Of a DNA stretch of 64,000 nucleotides, positions 1 to 13,087 are shown piece by piece (the first letter of the stretch is position 1; every line of letters starts with the position of its first letter). The translations under genes were made by a program, and so were the position numbers. The DNA lies in assembly GCA_014549065.1 (NCBI GenBank), contig JACDOX010000085.1:372001-436000 (forward strand), in the 5' to 3' direction. The notes below the pieces were generated by a model. That model had not been told where the DNA came from. It saw only the letters and a list, made by a program, of their open reading frames with translations, and did no database searches. The DNA comes from Cardinalis cardinalis (Eukaryota; Chordata; Aves; Passeriformes; Cardinalidae).

Positions 1-2530
1 TAACAAACAGGTTAGGGAAAACTACTGCTACTAATACACAGAAAAATGCAACTGCTTGACACATCTATTTCTTCTTGGCCAGAAATTCTTGCCAATTAAT
101 GTATGCTATAAGGAATTTGCAGTTAAGGTGCACCACTCTGTACATCACCTGCATGTTGTCACTCATCAGTACATTAATGCATATTTCTCCCTTTGCTTTG
201 GACACATTCTATGATGTCAAATGATGCCACTCACATAACACAGTAAATATCCAGAAGAAAGGGCAGTTAGGAATTTTAATACTTCCATTATATTTTCATG
301 TCTAATCCCCTCTCTCCTACTGCCATTTACAGGAATCATGAACCATATGAATATTTTAACCAAAGAAAAGGACTACTCTGACAGCATTTTTAAAGCAGCT
401 CCACTGGCACTCTCATCAGAGCAAATAATAACTACTCTGCAAAACTTTAACAAAAAGATAACTGACAGCATAACAACTGAGTGAATAGAGACCAGGAGTT
501 CCAGAATAATCCTCTCCATCTCCACTGCAGTACAGAGTTATAACAAGCTCAAAGGCAAATAGCACTGAAGTGCTTTTTTGAAAAATAAGGGGACAGCCTT
601 ATATCCNTATCTAATTAGAATGACTGAATGGGAAAGCCAAGTCAAACCCTAAAATAGGAAAAGCAGCTGCCCGAGTGTGTATTCCTTTCCATTTCCTCTC
701 TGTTAAACTCTGCCTTCCCAGCCACAGAGAAGAACAGAAAGTGGGAATTGCCTCCAATGAGGTGATTCTACTGTATGACTCAAGGTCCTCTGAATCCAGT
801 TCCACTTCTAGAAATGTCATTCATCAAGACTTGCTTGAATGAAAGGAAGAAGAAAGGAAAAGAAGATATTTTGTGGGTTTGTATAATGCCACATCAAAAT
901 ATTTTCAGTGTGATATATACCAGTCTTTGCACAGCACCCTCTTGTCTTGTGGCTGGTTTTTTTCTGAGGTTCATTTCTTGCACAGATGGTATCTAAGCAT
1001 TCAATAATGCAACAATCATCTGCCATATAAGGAGAGAGAACCAAATTGTACTTGGTATTATTTTAAGAATAACAATACAATTTCATCTTATTACATGAAG
1101 TAACATAAAGTAAGAGAGACCAAAAAAATGTAACCTAATTAAAACCAATCTTGCAAAAGCACGACTTGCCAGCACAGAAGAACCCACTTTATCTTCAATC
1201 AAATGAATGGTTTTGTTTTACTGTTTTCAGCCATAAAGAGAAGTGTTTCAGACAGGANAGATAAACGTGTATGGCTGGTGAGAAGAAGACATTTTTTGTT
1301 TTACCCAAATAAAGCCAAAATTAAATGAAATAGATTTTTGTTTCATCTCTAAAAAATAAATAAATAAAAAAAAAAGGACAATAAGAAAGGTCTGATGGGT
1401 CTGACATTTCTTTTTTGAAGACCCTTCCTAACAACCATCTTTAGAGTCCCCCTCCTGCCTTGCTGGCAACTGCTCCCTTCACAAGCTGCTACAACTTCTG
1501 TGCACACAGTGCTAAACAATGACACATGGAGACAGGAATTAAATACACTGGGGGAAAAGAAGGAGACAGACCATTTCCAAGTAATTAATACCAGGAAAAG
1601 ACAAGAACTGGTTATCCAATCTGTCATGCCTGAACAGGATCCCAGAAGTGCACAGACCTCAATCACTCCTACAAACTTTCCCTTCCCATGGAGACCCAGG
1701 AGTTTCTGTGGTTCACCCCAGACTGCACAAGCAATAATGGAGAGAGGAGGTTTTCCAGAGAAACTCTCTGTGATTTGTGGGCAGGAAGCAAAGAGCAGCT
1801 CTNCTCTTCCAAGATGAAGCCAGCAACATTGCAGATGCTACTACAGAATCTGCATCCCTCTCTAGGCAGAAATTCTGGGTTACATCTCTCAGAAAGATCT
1901 ACTGGTCCTTCTCCACGTCACACAAAGCTGGAATTCAAACCTTTCACTGCCTCAGCAAGAAGATCTTCGTTCCCCAATCCTCTGTGGACAGCCTGCCTGG
2001 GAACCTCTCCNAGCAGCAGGCAGCTCCTTTCCTCTCCCTGTGAGCGAGGGAAGGACACAGCTACAGAGCACTGTTTGCATTAACGTTCAGAATTCTTATT
2101 TCACTAATGTATCACTAACCAAACACTTTGGTAACATCCTGTTCTGCACACTAGCTGTACTCCTTTTCTTATTTACCATGAACTGCTTCCTGGGCAGAGT
2201 GATTTTTCACCTTCATTTGCAGTTGTAACACACCATGCTCTCAGGTCAAGGTGTTCATGAATTTAAAGTACACTGCCTTTAGGCATGGATGAAGGCTGCG
2301 ATGATGCAACAGATACTGCCCATCATCCCCCAAAGTGACTTGAATTCTTTTAATAGTTTTTACACACACAAAAATATATGAGAAAAGCTTTTTGGACAAA
2401 CTACACTTACAATGATGGAGCCACCCTTCTCAGAAGTACATGATGAAAAGACTACAGGCAACGGTTACAAGTTGCAACAAGGAATATTCCAATTGTGAAA
2501 AAAAGTATTAATTATATTCAATGAGCATGA
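1..2530. other. Non-coding stretch, no gene seen
   Basis: AT-rich unique sequence. Open frames here are short, carry no recognisable domain and are not bounded by convincing splice sites. A simple A/T-rich run (AAATAAATAAATA followed by a poly-A tract) lies near 1,350-1,377. It probably belongs to an intron or intergenic DNA. I see nothing functional that I can support. Confidence 0.6.
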
Positions 2531-2533
2531 TTA

Positions 2534-2690
2534 AGTACTGGAACAGGGCCCATGAGGCTGTGGGATCTCCATTCTTGGACATCTCCCTGACTCAACTGAA
2601 GTAAGGCCCAGAACGTCCTGATCTAACCCCCTGCTCAGAGCCAGAGTCTGCACCAGAGACCTCCAGAGGCTCCTTCCAGCTCAGCTCTCC
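2534..2690 (+). mobile_element. CR1 LINE 3' fragment, old
   Basis: The stretch follows the usual 3' end of bird CR1 elements in order. It has a 'tactggaacagg' block, then 'gaggctgtgggatctcc', a 'cctgatctaaccccctgctcagagc' counterpart, and finally 'gacctccagaggctccttcc'. The terminal 'cattctgtgattctg' repeat is lost or unrecognisable, so this is an eroded, 5'-truncated copy. It has no coding capacity. CR1 copies in birds are typically 5'-truncated like this. The call rests on pattern memory, not on an alignment. Confidence 0.7.
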
Positions 2691-5600
2691 TGTCAATCTG
2701 CAGCTATTTCAGGAACCTCCCTGTACTAACCTCCAGCAAAGCTCTGACATAATATTTGACTTAGCTCATCACATGTGCCATTAAAAACAGATTTGGGGGT
2801 TACAGTAAGGATGANTGGATGTCAACATAAATTCCTTCAATTGCAAGGCTCAGCAGTTAATACCACTTCATAAGGTGTGGTGTAAGGCAGAAGTGGACAG
2901 ACACTGCTGAGCTACAAGTGCAAATTGCCACTGGATCTAGAAAGAGTAAGTTATAGGAATCCCACTGAACACATCCAGATTTGCTGCGGTAATAAAGTTT
3001 CCCACAAATGCTGTTAAGTTGCAGCATACTTACACAAAACACAATAAAACAGAAGGCCAGTTAAAGCAACAACCCATATTTTTTTTCAATCAGTGTGGAA
3101 GTAGTGCCCCAGTGCTACTCCATTTTACATGGGGAGGATAAATGCAGCAGTCACACTTCTCTTGAATCTCTTCAGCAATGCAGACTTTTGGAAGCAGTAG
3201 TTTGCACTTGCCATGGGAGAGAGGCTGATGAGCTTTAGAAGAAGTGGCTAAGAAGGGCCTCTGCTATAATCTCCTGGACATGCAGAGACAAGTATGTTTA
3301 TACAGGATAAAACACTACAACCATCACAGAGTTTCACAGTGAAGTAAGGTATCTAGGCCAGGGTTTCCAACATTTCTGAACTGTAGTGTTTCAAAACTGG
3401 GTTGTCTCCCTATGTCATATCACACACAAAAACACATCCCCTGCAGAAAAGCCTCAGTTTATCTCCAGGATAAAGTTTATCTTTCATGTCCATCAGTATA
3501 AAGAAACATGACTATTTAAGTTTTTTAGTACAGCAAGCAAGCAAAAATGGAAATAGTCTTTGACAGTTCTTAACAGAAGTTTTATCACTACTTTCCAACC
3601 CAGATGTCATCTCCACAACAAACGCTTTCCTCTCCTCCCATGCAGTTGAACTCNGCTGCCAGGCTGTTTCTCATGTTTGTGCACACTCAATTTTTGCAAG
3701 CAGCAATACATAGTGCAGCATGTTCATCCTGGGCTCATTTGCATTGGAAAGGCTGAAGCTTACCCTCCAACACTGGCTGCTGCCCTCACTCCCTAAGATC
3801 AAGTCAGGGGTTTTTATCATCTTCATCTGAGTCCACGTCTGAGAAATCTTCCACACAGANAATCCTGGTTCATACCCTTAGGAACACGGTGAAATCTCTG
3901 CAGAACAGCTCCTGCTCTGCACAGACCGAGGCTGGGGGTGTACAGACTCTCAACACCCACATTTAGAGAGCTGAAAAGACACACCCAAAACAAGGGGCAG
4001 AGGATCCTGCTAAACAAGTTACCATACCTGCAGCTCTCTGCACTGAGATGTTTCACTGCAACAAGAACAGCAGGTCTTTGGGCCATCAATAAGTATTCAG
4101 TGCAGCTGAACTTTCTTGAGGTCACTGGTGTAAAACTGAATCAAAGCAAACCTTAATTATCAATTCTTCTGCCCCTCAGTGCTATAATTAAGTCTGAAAA
4201 TGTGAATTTATAAGAAGTTTGTATACTTGTAGCATGAGAAATCTGTCATCTTGTGATGTATCATAAGTTGTTTGGATTTACATGTTTTTGCTCAGAGTTC
4301 TTGTGCCACATCTCATGGTGTCTCATGACGTGAGAACTCAGAAGCTGGCTCACATTTTGCCTGTACCATTGTGTCTAAACATGTATAAAATTCCCTGGTT
4401 TATGAAAAATTCCCTGGTTTATGAAAAACAGACTGATACTGTTAACTTTCTTATTTTTTTTTCTTTTATCAAGTATGAAGGGTTCTTTTTTTCTTGTGTG
4501 ATTCTCAGAACTGGAACCAAAAGTGAAGTTCAGACAGCAGACTTTCTCCCAAGCCAGCAAGAGCTTTGAGGATTGCAACAATCCTCTAATNCCTAAATAT
4601 CAAACAACATAAAGGACAAGAAAATCAGGAAATGTAATACCAAGAGAATAATTACACCAGTTGAAACAACTTACTCCCATTTCTTTATTTCTTCTGAGTT
4701 AATTTAACTGTTGGGAACACCAACACTTCAAGTGTACATTCAAATTGTGACCTGTTTTCATGCCCAGGTGTTACCCAGCTAACAGTCAATAAGAAACTGA
4801 ATGTCCTCCTTCNACCAGTGTCTGCAGGCAGTGTGGAGACCTCCAGAAGTGCTGGATGGCTCTGACTACACCTCCACAATAACGAATGGGGACCCAGGAG
4901 GGAAATGCAAAGTATGAGTAACAGTCTACACAGCACATGGGCACCCACCCAATTTCTTCCTGCTGTAAAGCTAAGCATGAAGAACAATGTGTTCCACATG
5001 AAATAACATTCCCTGCTTCATGCTGGCTTTGGAATCAAGAGGGCTACGTGTCCTGTGAGCCCNAGATGGCACAGAGACCATCAGCTCTTTTTGTTTGCCT
5101 AATTGAGAACACACTCAAGGCACAGCTCTTTNTGCTACCTATTTTATGTGGAAGGAAGAGAGCTTTTCACTTACACTTCCACATGCTTTTCTAAGTCCTT
5201 CCTCACAAAGCAAGGAAATCAGAAGGAAATTAATCAAAGCTCCCTGCACCCTACCACTATATGAAGGCAAAAAAAAAATCAATACAGCAAAAAACGAATC
5301 CACTCTCTTTTCTAGAGCTCCNTTTGAATGACAACATGTATGGCTTTTTTAACACAATGGCAGAAAATAAAGTAGGGTCATCCTATCAGTTCTAGATTTA
5401 TTGGTGCCTTTGCAGCAGGCTGTGTTAAGATCCAGCAACCTCCAGCACAGCTACAGCAGTCAGCTTGTTGTGTTTTGATAGTGAAATACACAGGCTTGGA
5501 GAGAAACTCACAAGACACAGTATGACCTAATCTTTTTCAGTTTTCTTTCAGAAAATGGTGCCTTGCAACAAAAGCCCTGAGGTCTACTCTTTGCGTGCAC

Positions 5601-8600
5601 CACAACAAAAACAAATGTACACCTATAGCTTAATAAAACCTTTTGCTTTTACNGTGTTTGGATGTCTGTCCACCCTGCTGGTACTGGTGGGACTGCCTGA
5701 GCAACAGCAGACTTAGAGCAAACAAGCTCATTTCCCTGGCCTCCCTATCACCTGTGTGTGAGGGGATGCTCAAGCACCCTTTCAGCTCTTCCTCAAACAA
5801 CTTCATAAACACTAAACCTGGTCTCCTCTTCAGAAACCCCACCTAGTTCCCAGAAGTGAAAGAGACTGCAATTACAGGCAGGTCTGGCAGATCATCTGCA
5901 GACTTCCTCCCGTCTCACCCTGTCCTCCTCATTAGATCTATGCTACCAAGCCAGAACTCCAAAGTCTAGGAAATTCTAACCCTGCTGTTCCATACATTTC
6001 CAAACCAAGAAGCAAATTGCAGCAAAAATGCAATATGCTAGCTTTGAGTATGGAGACCAAAAGAAGCAGATGTTTCTAATTTCTTAGGAATGCTGTTAAT
6101 AAAATTTTGACCTAGGGATGCCAGCATTGCTGCCACTTCTGTAACTCTGTCAGTCATTTATTTGCAAACAAGTTTAGACTGGGTTTAGACTCGCCCTACC
6201 ACTCCTTTCACTATGGCCCTGCTGTGTGCACTGCTGAGGAAAGTCACTCTGCCATGACGCCTTTGTGGGCAGACTCAGCAGAAGAAAACCAGCAGGACCT
6301 ATGGGAACACAGGGACACAATGCCCTGTTGAGGGGTGAGGAAGTGTCACTTACCAGGAAAATGAGCCTTGTGACAGCTTACCTGAAAATCCTAAAAAACA
6401 GCCTGAAGCTTAAAAACTTCAAGATAGATGTATTCAAATACTCCAGCAAAATCAGGAAGAGACATTACCATCCACTATATGATGAGAAGACAATTTAGCA
6501 GGTACAGAAGTCAGCTGCCTACACAGACAGACATATTTGAATAAAAGTCTTTAAGACTTCATCTTCTCAAAACTGCTTTTTAGAGGGTTTTGTGTGGTCA
6601 GCAGAAAGAGATTGTTTTTCNTCCTCCAGCAGCACAAATCACACCATCCTCAAAAGTAAATCTTTTACACATTCTTATGTTTCCCTAAAGTACTTTTTGT
6701 TGTAACTGTACTTTCAGACTAGATAATAGTCTCATACTTAAGATGTTCTATACCTGCATCTAATCCCAACACGACCCACAGTGGTGTAAGGTAGGCTGAC
6801 ATATTACTAAATAATACCTGAAAGGGTTGCAATTAATCTGTGATTCCCATCATAGTCATCCACTCTTCCACCTTCAGTTTATGCTGAGCATCATATGCCT
6901 TTGGCAAATGCTAACAAAACAGTCTTTAATCAAAAACACCCCATGGTTCAAGGGATTTCTCAGAGGGCAAACATTGTTTGAGAAAACCCAGCAGTAATTT
7001 GAAAGAAGTAACTGCTTGTGTATTGCAGTTTCTGGTTTCTTGCAAAACATAAAAGTATTCTGTCAGCTTTCACAAAGGTATGTGCAAAACGTGTTATAAA
7101 ATGTTTGTAACTTAAGTATGTATGGCTAGAGCTTAACTGTATTAGAAAATTTAAGAAAGCACGCATCATTTCAGGTGTTCAATGCATGCTCTCTGCTCAG
7201 CCAGTTTGCTTGTTGGCCACTTCAATGTAAACAAAGCTGTGCTGTACATTAAAACCTTCTTAACAATCAAGCCAGTCTAGAAGTACTTAAAGCTTGTTTT
7301 TTCCTAAGCTTAACAAGACAAGAACCTCTCATTCTCACTTCCTCGTTCTCAAAGATCAAGACAGAATGGGGATATACTTGCTTGCAGGTAAGGCANACAC
7401 ATGGAAGGAAAAAGAACTGTTTAACTTTAGAGATGAAAATATATGGCTATAAATCAGGTGTGAGCACATTTAGGATGTAAATTACAACTCTCAGAGCTAT
7501 CACATACTGGAACAGCCTTACAATCACCACAGCACAGGAANGCGAGAGCTCCACAAAAGGATTGCCATGATGCAGGGACTGTGCTAGCAGGGCAGCAGAC
7601 CCGCTGTCCTGAGAGGACCCTGCAGGTCTGCTCTTCTCTGAAGCCTCTCAACAGCTTCACTGAGGTCTCTGTGCATTTCACAACAGGCTTTTTGCATGAT
7701 ACCCATGCCCTTGGCACTGGGCTAAGCTCCCTGCCGGGCTCCAAGGCTGCTGGCAGTGCTGGCAGCAGTGCAGGCTGTTGGACAGTGCAGTGACACTGGG
7801 CTGACCGTGACACAGCCAGCTCGGAGGCACCTTTTGTTTCTCAGGTGGGCAGCAGAGCTTCCAAGAGTGAGCACAGCCTGTGCCCCTTGTCTGAGGGTCA
7901 CCTAAGGGCCACCGCTGCCTGCCAGCCCCTCAGGGCAGGGGTCAGCAAGCACAGAGCCCTTTGCAGCCTGCTGGCACAGCCCTGCCTCTGGCTCCATGGA
8001 GCTGGGACAATCACACAGGGCTCTTCCAGTAAGTTATTCAAGCCATGGGAACCCTCCCGGGAACCTGCTCCTGAAACAAACAGCTGAACTGAGGTGTGGC
8101 CTGGCCTCACCCCTGCTCAGTCACTGTGTGGATACATTTCAGTGTCGCGGGTTCTCTGTTCAATACCTTGGCAGGGCAGGGAGTGACAGACCAAGTAAAA
8201 TACCAGACCTTTACATCAGGTTGACAGATAAAATGTGTCCTCAGTCAATGAAAAGGGGGGAAAAAAAGGCAAACCTGCAGCATTGACTACAAATTAACAT
8301 AGTTCTGAGTGAACCTCAGACCCTGGGCTCTACTGACTACAGACTGCTGCTTATCCAGAGATTATTCCAGATACAACAGAACAGCTCGAGTGATTTATGA
8401 TGTTCCACCTAATTAACCAACAAACAAAGGCAGAAAAGGTCTGTCTTTCCAGATTGAAAGCANTGCATTTAATTCTGTAGAAATAAAAGCTGATATTGTT
8501 TTAACTTTGGCAGATGCTCTGTGGAAATTGCTAGCAATTAAATGTGTTGCATTCACTGTTGTAAAATTTTCAAACTGCTTGTTTTGATTTGGCTTTGACT

Positions 8601-8830
8601 AGCTTTGTGTTGAGAAAATTTGGTTTTAGTTATTTCAGCGTTTACACATCATCTATCAAGAGTGTGAAAACACATTTCTATTGGTGGTACAACAGTTGGT
8701 TATAAAACAAAAAGCTTCAACTCTCCACAACTACTACTTTGTTTGACAGCAACATTGTAGCACAGGATTACACTGAATACTCTGCCTACCTCCAGAATGC
8801 AATTTTTAACACCATAATTTGTAATCGGTG
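2691..8830. other. Non-coding stretch, small repeats only
   Basis: Mostly unique AT-rich sequence. Between about 7,560 and 8,150 the base composition becomes GC-richer, with several overlapping short open frames on both strands but few CpG pairs, so it is not a CpG island. One plus-strand GTAAGT donor-like site lies at about 8,030, without a matching strong acceptor. The only defined structures I can name are the 19-bp duplication near 4,391 and a weak acidic open frame near 3,804-3,862. Confidence 0.5.
4391..4428. repeat. Perfect 19-bp tandem duplication
   Basis: The unit ttccctggtttatgaaaaa occurs twice head to tail with no mismatch (4,391-4,409 and 4,410-4,428). Zero divergence between the copies suggests a recent slippage or duplication event. 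The unit is not a multiple of three and no gene is affected. Confidence 0.95.
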
Positions 8831-8969
8831 CCATTAAAGCTGCCATATGGACTCTACAAATCCAGGTAGAAGGATTTCCATGCCTTGTTTGAGCACACTC
8901 AGTGCACAGCTCCTCTACACTGGCTGCTCTGTGGGAACAGCCCCTGGGTCACTTTGCTCTACCCCGCAG

Positions 8970-9024
8970 CTGCACCTTGACCAGGCTGGACAGTGCCTGG
9001 GTCACTGCACAGCCCCAGTGCCAG
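8970..9024 (+). other. Candidate exon A (55 nt)
   Basis: A pyrimidine-rich acceptor (actttgctctaccccgcag) is followed by 55 bases and a consensus donor (ccag/gtaagg). The segment lies within a 155-codon plus-strand open frame (8,847-9,311). It would leave phase 1 in that frame. No protein family is recognisable, so if transcribed it could equally be part of a long non-coding RNA. It sits about 3.5 kb upstream of the CpG island and cannot be a downstream exon of a plus-strand transcript from it. Seen directly: the splice motifs. Inferred: exon status. Confidence 0.3.
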
Positions 9025-9133
9025 GTAAGGGTACACCAAGCACCCTGACAGGCTCAGCCAGAGCCCTTCAGTTGTTCACAGACTGTTCTGCAGGCTCTGG
9101 ACTTGGGTTTGTTTCTGCCTTTGAACTAAACAG

Positions 9134-9180
9134 CAGGTTTGTTCTTCAGTGGACTGAGCCCTGCAAGCCCTGGAGAACAG
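9134..9180 (+). other. Candidate exon B (47 or 31 nt)
   Basis: Two possible acceptors (ending 9,133 and 9,149, the latter after gtttgttcttcag) share one strong donor, aacag/gtgagtg at 9,181. Joined to candidate exon A through the first acceptor, the frame stays open and leaves phase 0. Through the second it meets a stop immediately. The intervening intron would be only about 109 bases, which is short but possible in birds. No function can be assigned. Confidence 0.28.
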
Positions 9181-9189
9181 GTGAGTGCG

Positions 9190-12100
9190 CAGAGCCCACC
9201 TGGCAGCACACGCACCTCAGCAGAGACATCCAGGGCCTTTGGAAGGCCTCCTTCTGTCTGGAAGAAGGCCAGAATTTGGATCTATTTCAGGACACTGAAC
9301 ACCTGCATTAGAGAGCTGAGGGAATGTTCCTACTGCCCACCTCAGCTGTTTGTGGCCCATGCAATCCCAAACATAGCACAGTGTTTAAGAATCAGTGAAG
9401 CAAACCGTAAATATATATCCTATAGCCATCTCTAAGGGGTATTTGAGTCAGTCCACTTTCTGCTCCACCTACAGACTCCTGTGAAGATCTCTACACAGCC
9501 AGAGGGTTGTATTTTAAGGTCACACCCAAATTATGAGGCTTCACCTGGCATGCACATACCATCATTAAACCTGCCCATGAAACTTCACCAGCAAAATAAA
9601 AAGGTGTAATTACATTTTCCCCATTCAGTGGAGATATAATAATTCCTTTGATGGATGAATTCAGACCATCAGGCTTTTTCTTGAGTCTCACCCAGCAAGA
9701 TGTATTTTCTAATAATTATGATGCTTATCTTCCTAATGAAGTCAAAGAATCACCTGACATTTTGAGACACATTTTACAAAATTATCTACTCTCTAAGACA
9801 GTAAAATTTTTAGCCAAAACTGAAACTCCACTGCAAAGACCATGGTTTGCTTTGAGCATCCAAAAAACAAGCAAACCCTAACAAANACTGAACAGCTCCA
9901 TGAATGGAATTCCTTAGCGTTGTGCTTATGTTCCCCCTGCACTCCCTCTGAGACCAATGTGATTTCAATAAAAGCTGTGCATTCCTTTCTACTTTCAAAT
10001 TTGGCTGTGCTGAAGTTTCACATGGATTTTACATACAGTGTTTGTTTCACCTCAGAGTAAATATCTTTCTTATTAGTTCCTGTATAACACAGTGCCTCAT
10101 TCTGCTGGGTGTTCTTCCAACAGGAACATGGAGGAGGACCTGGAAAGTACATCTGCCAGCTAGCAGTATGAAAGACCTTGTCCCCAGAGACCTACTTATC
10201 TCTTTAATTAAAACACATTCTTGTTCTGATTTATGTGGGGNTGTCATGTCTTACATGATGCCCCGGACGCAAATTGAATGTGAAGTGCCAGTGGAAAATC
10301 AAAANATATTCAAGTGAAAAGGGAAGAGTCTCCTTGTGCTTCCACTGATCTCATTTTTAAATGACAGGGAAACTGCACTATGAAAGGAGACAGCCTACAC
10401 CCAATATACTTAGCAAAAGTAGGGGAAGGTCTTGCTTCTCTAAACACCCATATGGGACTCATCAGTACAACATTCTTCTAATCACTGAAGGAATGTCAAA
10501 CCTGAGTTGGGAAACAACCTTGAGACAAACAAGACAACAAAATAAAAGCCATTATAATAGACGTAAAAGAAAGACATAAGGTAACTGTGAAGCTGGAGAT
10601 GCTAATAAATCAAGAGGGGTCAAGTGCATTAACTGAAAGCGGGTGTAAGATAGAGATGTTCATTTCTTCTAAACAATGNTGGCCAGCAACAATAACTCCA
10701 GCATCTATGAACTGAGACAGATTCTTTGTCTAAGATAATAATGTTGCAGCNGCCTTCAGTCTTGACCTGCTCAGTCTGTTGAACAACTTCCTTTATTAAC
10801 AAGGTTTTAAATCTGCGTAACCAAATAAAACTAACTGTTTTTCCTCACTGGCAAATCCACAGCATAATCAACATTGTTTGTATGTTTACGANAGAAGTCT
10901 TTCCAGACCACAAAGAAAGAATACAACACCAGTAGTGTCTTGTCTACTGATTGGATGTTGTTTTTATTTGAAATTATATTAACACATCATTTTTCTTCCC
11001 AAATGAGCATACTAACAAGAAACTTATCAGCATGAAGAGTCTTCATGGTATTGCTGCATTTCAGCTCCAGTTAATGTTGNTGGCTACTGGCAGAGCAATT
11101 CCTGGATTCCTGGCTGGGCAGACAGGTACCTGGTAACATCCCCGTCNGCCACGCAGCTGGCGTGATACAATCTGTACACATCTTTATTCAGCACCGAGGA
11201 TGAATCTTCCCTCAGGTATCCCAACAGTCTATTTCCTAACTCAACTCTAAAAGTTCACAAAGAGGTTCAGAGAACAGCAAGAGTTCCTCCTTTCAATGTC
11301 TTTGAAGCAAAGATGAAGTCCTTAAATCTTGTGCTGAATAAAAGTCAGCTTCTGGTGGCCATGTTCACCACATGCCTTTGTTTCCACTCCCACTTTGATT
11401 TCACCAGCTGTGGCAAGTACCTGTACCCCAGCTGCATTCCTTAGGATGGCATTTGTCACACACTCTCTTACAAAAATGTTGCTGGACTGCGCAGCAAAGT
11501 ACAATTCCCATTTCTCNCCCCAGAGAAACTCGTGCCCAACAGTCCCCTGCCATTTGTGTGGATTCCTGCCTGCCCACACCTGCAGCCACCTGGCACCTCA
11601 GTCCTAGCACCCAGCCTCACAGCTCTTTCCCGAACTACATGGACAGCAAAGCCTTCAACATCCAAAAGGAGCTCTGGATGAAAGAGTCACTAGAGATTAT
11701 TTTTATTTGATAGGAAAAACATCTGCTCAGGCAGGCAAGAAGGCTTATTTTATACAGCTAACACACCAGCACTGTATATACAGAGTCTGCAAGTAAATGA
11801 AGAGCAAGAGCTACATTTTGTTTTTCTGATGATGAGCCAACCATAGCTGTTTACTTCCAACGTTCCTAAAGAAAATGCCAAAATAATTCAGTGCGGATTT
11901 CACAGCTATTTAGTGGGTTTATTCACAGCCCTGTATCAAGTCAGAGGATACTACTAAGATGCTCTACAGCAATAATTACTGATCATTTACATACTACTCT
12001 CAACTGCTGTGAGGAGGGGAAAAAAAAAACCTTCCTGCACCATGTGGATTAAGTATTCCTGCCAATAAATTAAAAGAGAGGCTGAAGTGCAGGTTTCTTG

Positions 12101-12420
12101 ATGGCAGCATTCTGTGGGTAAGAACAAGTTGTGGATAAGCTTGCTGAGGAACAGATAGCAGTGTACTGTTCTTCGTAGAAATGTCCAAACAAGGAGCTGA
12201 CCTCTCAAATTCAATACTCAGTATTGCACACAACCCACGATACTGAGAGCTGCCTGTCCAGTATCTGGCACACAACATCCCCGATGTAAGTGGGGCATTA
12301 CCTATCGATAAAAAGCACTCGTGAGTGAAACTGCAGTTGGACTCAAGCAGAAAAACGTTTAATGCTGGCCAAAACTTCATAAACCGAAATCTGCACTGAA
12401 TTACATCTAAGTGTATTTTC
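9190..12420. other. Non-coding stretch upstream of CpG island
   Basis: AT-rich unique DNA with no convincing exon on either strand. Two short open frames look superficially protein-like (plus strand around 9,648-9,880, minus strand around 11,322-11,610) but have neither splice context nor a recognisable family. A very strong minus-strand acceptor-like tract (a T/C run ending CAG) lies at about 12,008-12,030. It could head a short untranslated exon of a minus-strand transcript from the CpG island. Confidence 0.45.
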
Positions 12421-12824
12421 CTTCCACTGTCGGGGGGGAGCTGCCAAGAGCTGCTACAGCGTTACTGCAACACACGCGAACTCCGCTGAGAGTTCATTAC
12501 AGAAAAGAACAGAAAGAAACTATCCCGTGAAGAACGCGAACTTTCTGCTGCCTTGGCCTCGCCTGGACTCACTGGCGAGGAGCCCCTCGGCCCTCCCCGC
12601 CCCGTCCCGTCCCGCTCCCGGACAACCGAGACGAAGAGCGGAGCCGGGGCTCGACGGGACAGGGACCGCTCTCCCCGGCCGGCCCAGCGACGGCGCAGCA
12701 CCGCAGCCACCCAAATGCAATGTGCTTCGTAGTAAACAAACGCGTGCTTTTAGTTTTTCGCCATTTCTGACGGGTCTTTTCCTCCCCTGGCCGGCGAAGC
12801 CGCCCGCTCCCCCCGCCGCCGCCG

Positions 12825-12850
12825 CCCCGCTCCCCCCGCGCCCCCCGCCC
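12825..12850 (-). promoter_or_regulatory. G-quadruplex-capable run
   Basis: Read on the minus strand, four G-runs of 3, 6, 6 and 4 bases are separated by loops of 1, 3 and 3 bases, which fits the standard four-run quadruplex rule. It begins about 11 bases downstream of the minus-strand donor GTGAGT (12,866-12,861), so it would be in the first bases of that intron. Such structures in promoters and first introns can affect transcription and splicing; any effect here is inference. Confidence 0.6.
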
Positions 12851-12866
12851 GGCCGAGGCTACTCAC

Positions 12867-13087
12867 GGGCGCGGGCCGGCGGGCAGCTCTCCGGGGCTGC
12901 GACCGTCTGGCGGCGGTGCCTCCGCCCGCCCTCCTGCGGGAATGATGTCAGCGGCGGCTGGGTGTGGAACCAGAAGGGCTTTCAAAAGTGCCCCCCGGCC
13001 GCTGGCGGCGGGAGAGGGGTGTGAGCGTGTGTGTGTCTGCGAGAGTGTGCGGGCGCGGAGGGAGGGACGGACGGACAGGGCGCGCAC
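12867..13087 (-). other. Candidate minus-strand first exon
   Basis: A donor with the full GTGAGT core (12,866-12,861) closes a CpG-rich segment on the minus strand. A minus-strand open frame starting at 13,087 runs into this donor. It is proline-, alanine- and arginine-rich, as any frame in GC-rich DNA would be, so coding status is doubtful and a 5' untranslated exon is more likely. The transcription start is unknown and probably lies between 13,000 and 13,400. An alternative or extended transcript could use the donor after 12,573. Confidence 0.4.
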
